Shown: positions 46,660-54,736 of the stretch, in pieces
Position numbering within the stretch: position 1 is the first letter of the stretch
How the letters are laid out: each line of letters begins with the position of its first letter
Assembly: GCA_001421175.1 (NCBI GenBank)
Contig: LJKL01000016.1
Span: forward strand, 62,001 to 126,000
Source: Methanomassiliicoccales archaeon RumEn M2
GTDB lineage: Archaea; Thermoplasmatota; Thermoplasmata; Methanomassiliicoccales; Methanomethylophilaceae
Reading direction: 5' to 3'
Length of the DNA stretch: 64,000 nucleotides
Program-made: the position numbers and the translations under genes
Notes under the pieces: model-generated
Told to the model about the DNA's origin: nothing
Database searches by the model: none
What the model saw: the letters and a program-made list of their open reading frames with translations, nothing else

Positions 46660-47396
46660 GGCGATTCCTCCCCGGAATCTACGAAGACCTCTTCCCTGAC
46701 TGCGTACCATATCAGGTGCCTCTCGATGTCGCGTAAGTCGAAACATCCGCACTCGCACCTGAACCTGCTGTCGATGGGGGCGGGCCTGCCACATTTCCAG
46801 CATCTCCTGTAGAACTTCCTTTCGGAGACGGTCAGTTTTCCGTCCCGTTCCTCGATGATTCCCCTTTCGATGAGAAAGGGGATATCCTCGTCCAGCAGAC
46901 GCTCCATCTTCCCGTTCACTTCCATGAACACGGGTTCCGAGACGAACGGAACGGCCCTGTTGATCTCACCGACGTCCAGCTCCAGGACCTCCTTCCCGAA
47001 GATCGCCTTGTTCTCGGTCTCGGACATCAGGTGCAGCGAGGTGTACTTGGAACGGTTGCGGATGTGCTTCAGCAGATTGTTCTCCGGTATCGCCATGTAG
47101 ACCATGAAGTCGTCAGCCACGGACGGCGTTACCCTCCTGGTGCGGATGCGTTCCTCATCGGCGCATCTGCGGTGGGTCTCCCCTTCAAACCTGTTCCCCA
47201 TCTCCAGACCGACATCGAGATCGGACAGCATCTCCTTCCCCGGTTCGTTGACGTAGGAACCGAAGATCACCGCCCTGGTGATGCACAGCGATCTTCTGTT
47301 GTCGGCGTTGTAGAAACGTATCCTTTCCTCCACCCCTTTCCTGAGACGGTCCGCGGTCGAGCGGTGCATCTTGAACTCCTTCGATGCGGAGGTCAT
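46656..47396 (-). CDS. MNT-type nucleotidyltransferase-like protein with C-terminal zinc ribbon
   Basis: A 246-aa protein. AVIFGSYVNEPGKEMLSDLD is the GSxxxx...SDLD signature of the Pol-beta/MNT superfamily. A C-terminal CWKCGRPAP...CECGC forms a zinc ribbon. MNT proteins transfer nucleotides to proteins or drugs and include HEPN/MNT antitoxins. No HEPN partner is visible nearby. The third catalytic acidic residue is not obvious. Confidence 0.68.
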   Translation of the reverse strand: MTSASKEFKMHRSTADRLRKGVEERIRFYNADNRRSLCITRAVIFGSYVNEPGKEMLSDLDVGLEMGNRFEGETHRRCADEERIRTRRVTPSVADDFMVYMAIPENNLLKHIRNRSKYTSLHLMSETENKAIFGKEVLELDVGEINRAVPFVSEPVFMEVNGKMERLLDEDIPFLIERGIIEERDGKLTVSERKFYRRCWKCGRPAPIDSRFRCECGCFDLRDIERHLIWYAVREEVFVDSGEESP

Positions 47397-47454
47397 GCTA
47401 TCACCACGTAAACAAGTCCCACCGCAACGGAAACAAGGGAACCGTTCTTTCCGT

Positions 47455-48438
47455 TCATTGAACCACGCCCTTCTTTCCGTCGTCTCCGACGGCTTTTCCG
47501 AGGGATTCCGAACCCTTGTTTCCGTCAGCCCTTCTTTCCATAGCCTTACGGCACTGGTCGCGTTCCCTCTTCGCCCGTTCGCGGATCTTCATCCTGTAAG
47601 GCTCGAAGAGGGAGTCGTAGATGCCCGCGTCCTTCGCGGCCTTGAGTCTGCGGACGTACTCGGGGTAGCGGTCCGGGATCGGACACCTCTCCTTCATGCA
47701 GCGGGATTTTCCTTTCACCGCTTCAGTGAGACAGTGGCGACCCAATCCCCACATCTCAGCGATGACCTCTATCGAAGCACCCCTGTCGACCAGATCGAAG
47801 AAGGCCTTCTCCGACCTGATGACCGTCGCCTTGGTTATCGTGCGTACCACGGTCCCGTCGGGATCCTTCTTCTCCCGGACACGGTCCTCAAGAAGGACAC
47901 GTCCTTTCGGCATCAGGGGGATGTCCTCTTCGAACACGAATCCGGCGGAACGGGACACATGGACACCTTCCTCAATCAGACGGTTCACGGACTCCCTGGT
48001 CTTGCTGGTGCTCTCCTTCACGAGGATGGAATCAGTGGTAGTCTTGAACGGAACGACGAATCTGGCCGCGGGGGAATCCGCAGTCATCCCGCCCATTCCG
48101 GCATAAGCGACTCCACACTTGAAGCTCCTCAGGGCCGACATGAGCTTGTCGTACTTGTCGTTCCCTTCCCTGGTTATCCTCGACGAGTCGTACACCACAA
48201 GAAAGTCGGGGTCCTGGCTGATGATCGCCGCAATCATGGCAGCGAACTCGTCCCTGTTTGTTGTGGTTCCTGAGATGCCGTCATCGTGGAACTCTCCGAC
48301 GACCTCCACCCCTTCGGCCTGACACCACTGGCGGCATACCTTCAGCTGTGTCTCGATGGACACGCCCGAATCCGCCTGTCCCTTCGTGGACACGCGTGCG
48401 TAGATGACGGCACGCTTCCCTTCGTTGGGACCGGTCAT
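47455..48438 (-). CDS. Serine site-specific recombinase, probable island integrase
   Basis: A 327-aa resolvase/invertase-family recombinase. YARVSTKGQADSGVSIETQ contains the nucleophilic Ser near residue 17, then DDGISGTTTNR and VYDSSRITRE with active-site arginines. About 180 residues follow as a recombinase domain and a basic, helical tail. It is longer than resolvases (about 185 aa) and shorter than most large serine integrases (450-700 aa). Its place near the right end and the GG junctions of the island make it the natural integrase candidate. It is the sixth gene in a run of overlapping genes. Confidence 0.85.
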   Translation of the reverse strand: MTGPNEGKRAVIYARVSTKGQADSGVSIETQLKVCRQWCQAEGVEVVGEFHDDGISGTTTNRDEFAAMIAAIISQDPDFLVVYDSSRITREGNDKYDKLMSALRSFKCGVAYAGMGGMTADSPAARFVVPFKTTTDSILVKESTSKTRESVNRLIEEGVHVSRSAGFVFEEDIPLMPKGRVLLEDRVREKKDPDGTVVRTITKATVIRSEKAFFDLVDRGASIEVIAEMWGLGRHCLTEAVKGKSRCMKERCPIPDRYPEYVRRLKAAKDAGIYDSLFEPYRMKIRERAKRERDQCRKAMERRADGNKGSESLGKAVGDDGKKGVVQ

Positions 48439-48680
48439 TGGGGATCACCCCAGGAAAACCTCTTGACCTCCCTGAAGAACGAATCCGAATCGGGAAGGTT
48501 CTCCAGCGACCATCTGGGATTGCCGACCTCATCGAGGATCAGGAAGTAGTTCGCGTGGACCTTGGTCTCGTTGCACTGCTCATAGATCGTGGAGATCTTC
48601 AGCCCGCTTATGAGGCGTAGCTTGTAGATGGTGTCCCTGCAATCCTGCGGGTCTCCGGCTATGGTAAGCTGGACGGTCAT
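48435..48680 (-). CDS. Small hypothetical protein of the recombinase operon
   Basis: An 81-aa protein starting MTVQLTIAGDPQDCRDTIYK. Not recognised. It overlaps the recombinase start by four bases and the preceding small zinc protein by four. Confidence 0.6.
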   Translation of the reverse strand: MTVQLTIAGDPQDCRDTIYKLRLISGLKISTIYEQCNETKVHANYFLILDEVGNPRWSLENLPDSDSFFREVKRFSWGDPQ

Positions 48681-48835
48681 TCCTTCCCCTCCAGGAACCT
48701 CTTGGTCAGAAGGTAGTATTCGTGCTGGCATCCCTCACAGAGATGGAACAGGAACTTGGAGGCCTCCGTCCCGTGTGCGTCGCAGATGTCGTCGTAGAAC
48801 TCCCCGGTCCTGCCGCACTTCGCACAGGAGGTCAT
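48677..48835 (-). CDS. Small zinc-finger-like protein
   Basis: A 52-aa protein with CAKCGRTG near the N-terminus and HLCEGCQHEYY later, two CxxC pairs. Starts with ATGA overlap at 48832-48835 and a Shine-Dalgarno-like GGAGGTGTACCA just before the ATG. Possibly a regulator; function unknown. Confidence 0.6.
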   Translation of the reverse strand: MTSCAKCGRTGEFYDDICDAHGTEASKFLFHLCEGCQHEYYLLTKRFLEGKE

Positions 48836-49026
48836 TGGTACACCTCCTTGGCCTCGACGATGTGATCGACGTTGATGTAATGCCTGAATCCGTCGGTGCA
48901 CAGCATCTCGATGAACTGGTCCTTCCCGCGGCGGATGTTGTCGAGAACGTCTTTCGCTTTCTCGGTGACGTAAAGGAACTTCCCGCTTGAGAGGATGATC
49001 TGGACCTTCAGCTCGCTGTATATCAT
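48832..49026 (-). CDS. Small hypothetical protein
   Basis: A 64-aa protein (MIYSELKVQIILSSGKFLYV and onward). Not recognised. ATGA overlaps with both neighbours; GGGGAGGGGTACCA lies before the start. Confidence 0.6.
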   Translation of the reverse strand: MIYSELKVQIILSSGKFLYVTEKAKDVLDNIRRGKDQFIEMLCTDGFRHYINVDHIVEAKEVYQ

Positions 49027-50114
49027 TGGTACCCCTCCCCGGTGAACTTCGGGAATCTGTCGGCTACCATCATCGTCTGCAAGGTGGTGAGCTCCGTCGC
49101 CGCCTGCGTGAGTCTGGTGACGTTCCCCGTGAGGTCGAGGATCACCTCTCCCTGCGTGTGTATCACCTCCTTCAATCCGATGAGCTCGGCTTTCATCAGC
49201 TCGATCTCCTCGGAGTTCCTTCTGTTGCCGTCCCTGACCTCGGCGACTGCCGAAGGGAGGTCGGAATAGTCGATGATCTCCTGGTCGTTCCGCGGATGCT
49301 CCAGCTCGGTCTCGCACACCATCCTCGCCGGGGAGAAGTCGGTGGTGATGTCCTTCCTGTCGTCATGCACTCCCGAAGGGATGTACTCGGCCAGCGGATC
49401 GTTCTCCTTGCCGATGTGGATCCTCCCCTTTATCTCGGGGTCGGTGAGCTGCCATCCGTTCTTCGACAGGAGCGAAGCGATGAACACCGCCCTGTCAAGG
49501 AGCATCTGTTTCGCCTGGTGCTGAGAGATCTTCCGCGGGTCGAAGTAGACCCTTCCGGGATTGACCGTGAACGTGCATCCCCCCTTGCTCCCAATCCTGA
49601 AGACCGCACCTACCTTCCTCTGACGGAATATGTAGGGCAGGTGGCAATGGTGAAGGGTCATGCCTTTCCCTGCGGCCTTGGGTTTGTCCCAATATCCGCA
49701 GTACCCCTCTCCCGGTGCGGGGACATCGTCGAACGTTCCCGTCTTGCGGATCTTCATGGAGACCGCGATTCCCGAGATGTGCATGTTCACCCATCCGTTC
49801 GGGAGGCCTCCGCGGGGGAGCGTGTCGGAGAACCCTCTCTCGACGAGGACCGCGATATTTTCGACGCTCCCGTCGTTTTCATCGGTTTTTGCTCCAACGT
49901 CTCCCATCGCACGTACGTGAGGGTCGTAGTAGACCCTCGGATTGCTGTTGGGGACTTCCATCAATTCCTCCCGGACTATGTAGGAACGGAGGATCGAGGC
50001 CACCGAATTGGGGTGCATGTTGACTATCCGTGCGATCTGCTGGCGTGTGTACCCTTCGGCGGCGAGCTTCCTGATCTTCTCGTTTCTCTTGGTGCGTGCC
50101 TTCTTCGGCATCAT
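49023..50114 (-). CDS. HTH and coiled-coil protein of the island
   Basis: A 363-aa protein. Residues about 10-40 (IRKLAAEGYTRQQIARIVNM) form a helix-turn-helix like those of recombinases or Rep-associated proteins. The middle (residues about 95-210) contains a mixed alpha/beta region with CxHLPYIFRQRKVG. The C-terminal 80 residues look like a coiled coil. It is not a replication initiator I recognise, but it is the largest unknown of the right-end module. It could be a DNA-binding replication, partition or excision factor. Confidence 0.65.
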   Translation of the reverse strand: MMPKKARTKRNEKIRKLAAEGYTRQQIARIVNMHPNSVASILRSYIVREELMEVPNSNPRVYYDPHVRAMGDVGAKTDENDGSVENIAVLVERGFSDTLPRGGLPNGWVNMHISGIAVSMKIRKTGTFDDVPAPGEGYCGYWDKPKAAGKGMTLHHCHLPYIFRQRKVGAVFRIGSKGGCTFTVNPGRVYFDPRKISQHQAKQMLLDRAVFIASLLSKNGWQLTDPEIKGRIHIGKENDPLAEYIPSGVHDDRKDITTDFSPARMVCETELEHPRNDQEIIDYSDLPSAVAEVRDGNRRNSEEIELMKAELIGLKEVIHTQGEVILDLTGNVTRLTQAATELTTLQTMMVADRFPKFTGEGYQ

Positions 50115-50578
50115 TGGGAGACCTCCCGCACACCGTAAGTTACAATAATCGCCTCGATGCTGAACGAACCATCGTTCTTCTTGTGAGCTTGATGGAGATC
50201 GGCCAGACAGTCGGGCAAGGATGGTTTTCCTTCGCCCGTTTCGCGTATCGTTCCGTAGATGTTCTCCGAATCCTCGACCGACCACGTGTAGCCGTGCATC
50301 CTCACGATGTCCACGGTCCCCAGTTCGCGGTAGATGTGCCTGAGCAGCCTGTCCGCATCCGGGGCGTAGAAGCTGTCGATGGCCCCGGGATCGCTGGTCT
50401 CGAAGCAGAAGTTCCCCTCACCAGAGGGCATTGTCTGAACGGGGTTCTCGTAACCGCCGATCATCAAATGGCGTTCGTAATTCTTCTCCTGAAAACAGTC
50501 CGAAGACCGTTTCCTTTTCAAGGGCCTTCCCGCGGCCCCTGAGACATTTTCTTGTTGTTTCCGTCCCAATGTAGTCAT
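50111..50578 (-). CDS. Hypothetical protein, first gene of the right-end operon
   Basis: A 155-aa protein starting MTTLGRKQQENVSGAAGRPL. Not recognised. It overlaps the HTH gene by four bases. The 48-base gap to attR holds the start of the operon but no clear TATA box. Confidence 0.6.
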   Translation of the reverse strand: MTTLGRKQQENVSGAAGRPLKRKRSSDCFQEKNYERHLMIGGYENPVQTMPSGEGNFCFETSDPGAIDSFYAPDADRLLRHIYRELGTVDIVRMHGYTWSVEDSENIYGTIRETGEGKPSLPDCLADLHQAHKKNDGSFSIEAIIVTYGVREVSQ

Positions 50579-50626
50579 GCTACACTTCCTGGGCAATCCG
50601 CAACCCTTGGAATTGCACGGCAGGTG

Positions 50627-50628
50627 GG
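50627..50628. other. Putative attR core (GG)
   Basis: Element sequence GCACGGCAGGTG ends here and pilin sequence GGATGGATGAACGACATAGA begins. Together with attL it defines the 34-kb insertion. Confidence 0.65.
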
Positions 50629-50983
50629 ATGGATGAACGACATAGAGATGCCGAAGTCCATAGGGGATGTGACCGTGGACAACGACAGCATCCCCCTCGG
50701 AAGCCCGGATAACAACGGCAACAGGGCCACCAAGGAAAGGTTCTCGGTCTACGTCACGGATCAGGACGGCAACCCTTTAGAAGGGGCTACCGTCGTAATA
50801 ACGGGGCTGGGGGCCAATGACGGACGTGGCGGAACGGTATACTCCACGACAGACATCAACGGAAAAGCGATGTTCGGATCGATATATGTGAGAATGAAAT
50901 CACCGGTAGGGCATATCGATGTCAGCGTGTCCAAGGCCGGATACGGCGAGAACGGGGACTGCAGGATCGCGGTGATCGCTTGA
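50627..50983 (+). pseudogene. Body of the interrupted type IV pilin-like gene
   Basis: In frame it reads GWMNDIEMPKSIGDV, then a beta-rich domain (FSVYVTDQDGNPLEGATVVI, TTDINGKAMFGSIYVRM, VSVSKAGYGENGDCRIAV) like a carboxypeptidase-regulatory or Ig-type fold. It lacks the signal peptide and hydrophobic helix that pilins need. Those are found at 16419-16538. It could still be translated from the ATG at 50633 as a 116-aa soluble protein, but export would be lost. Two more pilin-like genes follow in the same operon. Confidence 0.72.
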
Positions 50984-50985
50984 AG

Positions 50986-51411
50986 ATGAACAAGAGGGCG
51001 GTCCTTGACCTGCCCATAAGGATAGTGGTGGTAATGGCGGTTCTGGCAGCCTCGCTGCCCTTAGTGGGATCGGCCCTGGAGCATAATGAGGAGATGACAT
51101 CGGCCGCCGCTCTGGAGAATCAGGTCGGGAGGATAACAAATGCGGCCGCGGCCGTCTACTTCTCCGGGGAGGGATCGTGCAGGACCGTCGACCTCGACAT
51201 TCCTGCCGGGTGCAGCATATCGGTGGGCGGAAGCGGCGGAGAAGCGTATTCCGTCAGAGGGATCATGGGGAGCAAGGCCGTTTATACACATTATATGGAC
51301 AGACCCTCCGTCGGATTCTCGGACAGTGCAGTGCTGTCCGGGAAATGCACCGTGCTACTCAAATGTTCCGACGGCGGGAACGGATATCCTGTGATAGATG
51401 TGATCGTATGA
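50986..51411 (+). CDS. Pilin-like membrane protein
   Basis: A 141-aa protein. The N-terminal MNKRAVLDLPIRIVVVMAVL and the following hydrophobic residues make one helix, followed by a Ser/Gly-rich body with two Cys. It looks like a minor pilin or pseudopilin. The ATG at 50986 is preferred over a TTG two codons earlier. It lies two bases after the interrupted pilin gene. Confidence 0.65.
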   Translation: MNKRAVLDLPIRIVVVMAVLAASLPLVGSALEHNEEMTSAAALENQVGRITNAAAAVYFSGEGSCRTVDLDIPAGCSISVGGSGGEAYSVRGIMGSKAVYTHYMDRPSVGFSDSAVLSGKCTVLLKCSDGGNGYPVIDVIV

Positions 51412-51794
51412 TCGAGTTCACCCTGTCCAGGGTTGCCCTGGGCATATGCGGCATCATTCTGCTGGCCTCCGTAATCCCATTCGTGGATAGCGTCCACGAG
51501 GACAGGGTGGAAGCCGGAATGTCCTCCCAGGCGGAGAGCATTGCCGCCCTGGTGGACTCATTCGGGAGTTCGGGATCAGATGCTCTTACGATCTGCGCCG
51601 GAGAGCTTCTTCCGACAACATCGTCCACTTTGCGGTTCGAAGGGCACTTCGTGATTATGGAGTGCAGCGGCTCATCATACAGGGCCGCCATGCTATGCGA
51701 TACTGTATCTGAAGGAACATACTCATGCAACAGTGTTCTGAGGCTGACAAAGAACGGACAGGCCGTTGAAATAGAGGTGCTGGGTCTTACTTAG
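51408..51794 (+). CDS. Pilin-like membrane protein
   Basis: A 128-aa protein with one N-terminal helix (MIEFTLSRVALGICGIILLA) and a body with several Cys. It overlaps the preceding gene by four bases and the convergent sufS stop by eight. It is probably part of the same pilus operon. Function inferred from arrangement. Confidence 0.62.
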   Translation: MIEFTLSRVALGICGIILLASVIPFVDSVHEDRVEAGMSSQAESIAALVDSFGSSGSDALTICAGELLPTTSSTLRFEGHFVIMECSGSSYRAAMLCDTVSEGTYSCNSVLRLTKNGQAVEIEVLGLT

Positions 51795-52989
51795 AGAAGG
51801 CATTTATTATCTTCCTGAGGGTCGACAGGAACCTTTCTATGTCCCCGCGGTCGTTGTATATGTAGACAGATGCCCTGACGGACCCCTCCAGGTTCCTAGA
51901 TTCAAAGAATGGGTGGGCGCAGTGCATGCCGGACCTGACCATCACGCCGCCGATGCTGTCCATCATAACGGCCACATCATGGGACGACAGGCCCTTCACG
52001 TTGAACGAGAATATGCCTCCTCTGGAAGCGGGGTCCTCCGGTCCGACGACCGAGACCTCGGGCATTTCCTCTATCGCTTCCTGTATGATCCTCTGCAGGG
52101 AGATCTCGTAGGCCTCCACTTCTTTCATGCCTATACCGGACAGATAGTCCAGGGCCGCCGACGTTCCTATTATCCCGGAATAATTGAGAAGCCCCGCCTC
52201 GAACTTCTCCGGCGCGGGGGACGTCTTCACTGAATCGTAGGTGGTGAGACCAACGGTCCCGCCGCCGTACATCAGAGGTCTCAGGCTCTTCAGGGCCTCC
52301 TCCTTCCCGTACAGCATGCCCACGCCCGTGGGCGCGAGCATCTTGTGCATGGATGCCGAATAGAAATCGACGTCCAGATCGATCATGTCCACGTGAATAT
52401 GGGGTGCCGCCTGGGCACCATCCACGGATATTACCGCTCCGGCGTCGTGGGCGATCTCCGCCATCTCCTTTATCGGGTATGTCACCCCGGTGACATTGCT
52501 TGTCTGGGTGACCGATACCGCCTTCACATCCCGGGTGACGGCCTCTTTGTAGGCCTCGATGTCGAACTCGCCTCTTTCGGATGTCCGGAAGAACCTGCGC
52601 TTTATCCCTCTCTCCTGAACCCTAAACCATTGGACATGATTGGAATTGTGCTCCGTATCTGAGGTGAGCACCACGTCACCGGGCCCCAGATCGAGGCCGA
52701 GAGCCACCGTGTTCAGGCCCTCCGTGGCGTTCTTTGTGAATACAAAGCATCTCGGGTCATCCGACCCGAAGAACCTGGCCATCTTCTCCCGGGTCTCATC
52801 GACCTCGGTGGATACGCGGGTGGCCATCGAATGGACGCTCCTGCCTCCGCATGACGGGTACTCCTCATAGTACTCCACCATCTTCCTGATCACCTGATCC
52901 GGCTTCAGGCTCTGGCATGCATTGTCCAGATAGACGGAGCTGCCTTTCCTGACAGTAGGGAAATCCGCCCTTATCTTGGATACGTCCAT
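51787..52989 (-). CDS. sufS: Cysteine desulfurase, SufS type
   Basis: A 400-aa PLP enzyme. YLDNACQSLKPDQVIRKM and TKNATEGLNTVAL open the chain; SVDGAQAAPHI and SASMHKMLAPTGVG (PLP-binding Lys) follow; GMHCAHPFF near the C-terminus holds the active-site Cys of the SufS/CsdA group. It provides sulfur for iron-sulfur clusters or other uses. No suf scaffold genes lie next to it in the window. Confidence 0.93.
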   Translation of the reverse strand: MDVSKIRADFPTVRKGSSVYLDNACQSLKPDQVIRKMVEYYEEYPSCGGRSVHSMATRVSTEVDETREKMARFFGSDDPRCFVFTKNATEGLNTVALGLDLGPGDVVLTSDTEHNSNHVQWFRVQERGIKRRFFRTSERGEFDIEAYKEAVTRDVKAVSVTQTSNVTGVTYPIKEMAEIAHDAGAVISVDGAQAAPHIHVDMIDLDVDFYSASMHKMLAPTGVGMLYGKEEALKSLRPLMYGGGTVGLTTYDSVKTSPAPEKFEAGLLNYSGIIGTSAALDYLSGIGMKEVEAYEISLQRIIQEAIEEMPEVSVVGPEDPASRGGIFSFNVKGLSSHDVAVMMDSIGGVMVRSGMHCAHPFFESRNLEGSVRASVYIYNDRGDIERFLSTLRKIINAFSK

Positions 52990-53043
52990 GGGACCGCCTA
53001 TTGCCGACGGTGTTATTCATTGTTTCCGTCCCTTCCGGCGAAC

Positions 53044-53056
53044 TATAATTATAATA
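53044..53056 (+). promoter_or_regulatory. TATA box of pyrD
   Basis: TATAATTATAATA about 28 bases before ATG 53080. The spacing supports a leaderless start there instead of at 53020. Confidence 0.55.
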
Positions 53057-53079
53057 GCCTTGGATTCCAATCAGCTGAC

Positions 53080-53979
53080 ATGGACCTCAGGACATCCGTA
53101 GGGAGCCTCGCGCTCGACAACCCCTGCATACTGGCATCTGGCATAATGGATGAGACAGGGGAAGGCATGGCCCGCGTCCTGAGGGCGGGTGCCGCGGCCG
53201 TTGTATCCAAGTCCGTGGGCACGGGCCCGAACCCGGGGCATGCGAATCCGAACTTCATCGAAGAAGAAGCATTCTGCCTGAATGCCATGGGCCTTCCCAA
53301 CCCCGGGATAAAGGTATACGCAGAAGAGATGAGGACAGCCGTCGCCTGCGGAAGTGTGATCGGATCCGTTTACGCATCATCGCCGGAGGAATTCGCCGAG
53401 CTGGCCGGCTGCATGGAGGACTACGGCGCATGCGCAGTGGAGCTGAACCTCTCATGTCCCCACGCCGCCGGGTACGGCATGGAGGTGGGAACGGATCCCC
53501 ACATGGTCAAGAGGATCGTTTCCGTCGTTAAGGATGCTGTCAGCATACCCGTATGGGCGAAGCTCACGCCCAACACCCACATACTGAAGGATATAGGGAA
53601 AGCGGTGGAAGAGGCGGGAGGGGATGCGATAGTCGCGATAAACACCCTGAGAGCCATGAAGATAATACCGGAGTTCGGGAGGCCCTTCCTCAGCAATCGC
53701 TTCGGAGGCCTTTCGGGAAGCGCGATACGCCCCGTGGGTGTGAGAGCGGTATACGACCTCTACAGCACTGTGACGATACCTATTGTAGGGGTCGGCGGAA
53801 TCTGCAGCCACCGGGATGCCCTGGAATACATAATGGCCGGAGCATCCGCCGTTCAGATCGGCACCGCGGTGCTCAAAGGATTGGACGTTTTCTCCAAGGT
53901 CAACGAAGGATTGAGGGATTTCATGAGGGAGTACGGATATCCCTCTGTGAAGGATATGGTAGGTGTGGCACATGAATGA
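53080..53979 (+). CDS. pyrD: Dihydroorotate dehydrogenase, class 1B catalytic subunit
   Basis: A 299-aa FMN enzyme of pyrimidine synthesis. Recognisable blocks: NPCILASGIMDETGEGMARV, NAMGLPNPG, ELNLSCPHAAGYG with the catalytic Cys, WAKLTPNT, INTLRAM, GGLSGSAIRPV and GVGGICSHRDALEYIMAGAS. Class 1B enzymes pass electrons through PyrK, which is encoded next with an 8-base overlap. Confidence 0.95.
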   Translation: MDLRTSVGSLALDNPCILASGIMDETGEGMARVLRAGAAAVVSKSVGTGPNPGHANPNFIEEEAFCLNAMGLPNPGIKVYAEEMRTAVACGSVIGSVYASSPEEFAELAGCMEDYGACAVELNLSCPHAAGYGMEVGTDPHMVKRIVSVVKDAVSIPVWAKLTPNTHILKDIGKAVEEAGGDAIVAINTLRAMKIIPEFGRPFLSNRFGGLSGSAIRPVGVRAVYDLYSTVTIPIVGVGGICSHRDALEYIMAGASAVQIGTAVLKGLDVFSKVNEGLRDFMREYGYPSVKDMVGVAHE

Positions 53980-54733
53980 TGTAGTGACCGTTACCGGTAA
54001 AAGCAGATCCGGTGACATATGCTCCCTTTCCTTCGATTGGGACAGAACCGTGGAGCCCGGCCAGTTCGTCATGGTGTGGGCGCCGGGAATGGAGGAGATC
54101 CCGCTTTCCCTGTCTTCGGTCGGAGATGTCAAGAGCATCACCTTCCGTATCATAGGCAAGGACACCGAGGCCCTGGGGACCAAAGAGACAGGCGACAGGC
54201 TCAGTATAAGAGGACCCTACGGCAGAGGATACAAAGTCAACGACAGGAAGAGGACCCTGGTAGTGGGGGGAGGCATCGGGATAGCTCCCGTGCTGCCCAT
54301 GATGGCGGACGGTTTGGATACCGCGTTGGCAGCCAGAAGCGCAGGGGAGCTGGATTTCGCTCTCCCGGCCGCCGATAAGGCGACAGGTAAGACCTGGATA
54401 TCCACCGATGACGGGAGCATGGGGTTCTGCGGGAACGCAGTGCAGCTGGTCAAGGAGATCCTCAAGGAGAGGGAATACGACGAGATCCTGGCTTGCGGAC
54501 CGGAGATCATGCTGTTCTTCCTCCACAGGTTCTGCGTCGAGAACGGAATAAAGTGCCAGATGTCCCTTGAGAGGTACATGAAATGCGGGTGCGGGATCTG
54601 CGGGTCCTGCATGATAGATGACAAGAGAGTATGCGCCGACGGCCCGGTTTTCACCTGCGGGGAGATCTCGGGAATGAAGGACTTCGGACATGCCAACAGG
54701 GACCCCTGCGGCACCAGGGTACTATTCAGGTGA
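53972..54733 (+). CDS. pyrK: Dihydroorotate dehydrogenase electron-transfer subunit
   Basis: A 253-aa flavoprotein of the ferredoxin-reductase fold. PGQFVMVWAPG and PLSLSS bind FAD, GGGIGIAPVLPM belongs to the nucleotide-binding domain, and CGCGICGSC...VCADGPVF binds a [2Fe-2S] cluster. It lets PyrD reduce NAD or another carrier. The start at 53972 overlaps the pyrD stop. Confidence 0.93.
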   Translation: MNDVVTVTGKSRSGDICSLSFDWDRTVEPGQFVMVWAPGMEEIPLSLSSVGDVKSITFRIIGKDTEALGTKETGDRLSIRGPYGRGYKVNDRKRTLVVGGGIGIAPVLPMMADGLDTALAARSAGELDFALPAADKATGKTWISTDDGSMGFCGNAVQLVKEILKEREYDEILACGPEIMLFFLHRFCVENGIKCQMSLERYMKCGCGICGSCMIDDKRVCADGPVFTCGEISGMKDFGHANRDPCGTRVLFR

Positions 54734-54736
54734 AGG

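Larger units (their letters stand above)
16541..50628. mobile_element. Integrated genomic island, about 34 kb, in a pilin gene
   Basis: The boundaries are set by the two halves of the pilin gene. Pilin sequence runs up to GG at 16539-16540 and resumes at GG at 50627-50628, so the crossover core is probably this dinucleotide. The element encodes one serine recombinase (47455-48438) close to its right end; these enzymes exchange at a two-base core and make no target duplication, which matches. The cargo includes surface proteins, an LRR/nucleotide-metabolism operon, several defence-like modules and small regulators. Much of 20.2-45.7 kb looks more AT-rich than the flanks. No replication gene or conjugation machinery is recognised, so transfer may need help. 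Confidence 0.75.

Noticed and set aside
49026..50138. A 370-codon + strand frame opposite the HTH gene
   Set aside because: It is antisense to a gene with good junctions and Shine-Dalgarno sites, and shows no domain.
16541..50628. Prophage
   Set aside because: No capsid, terminase, portal or tail gene was recognised; the cargo fits an integrative element.
16541..50628. tRNA-targeted integration site
   Set aside because: Neither tRNA gene lies at the island ends; both junctions fall inside a pilin-like gene.
53452..54691. Minus-strand frames opposite pyrD and pyrK
   Set aside because: Both sense genes have complete catalytic motifs; the antisense frames are unsupported.
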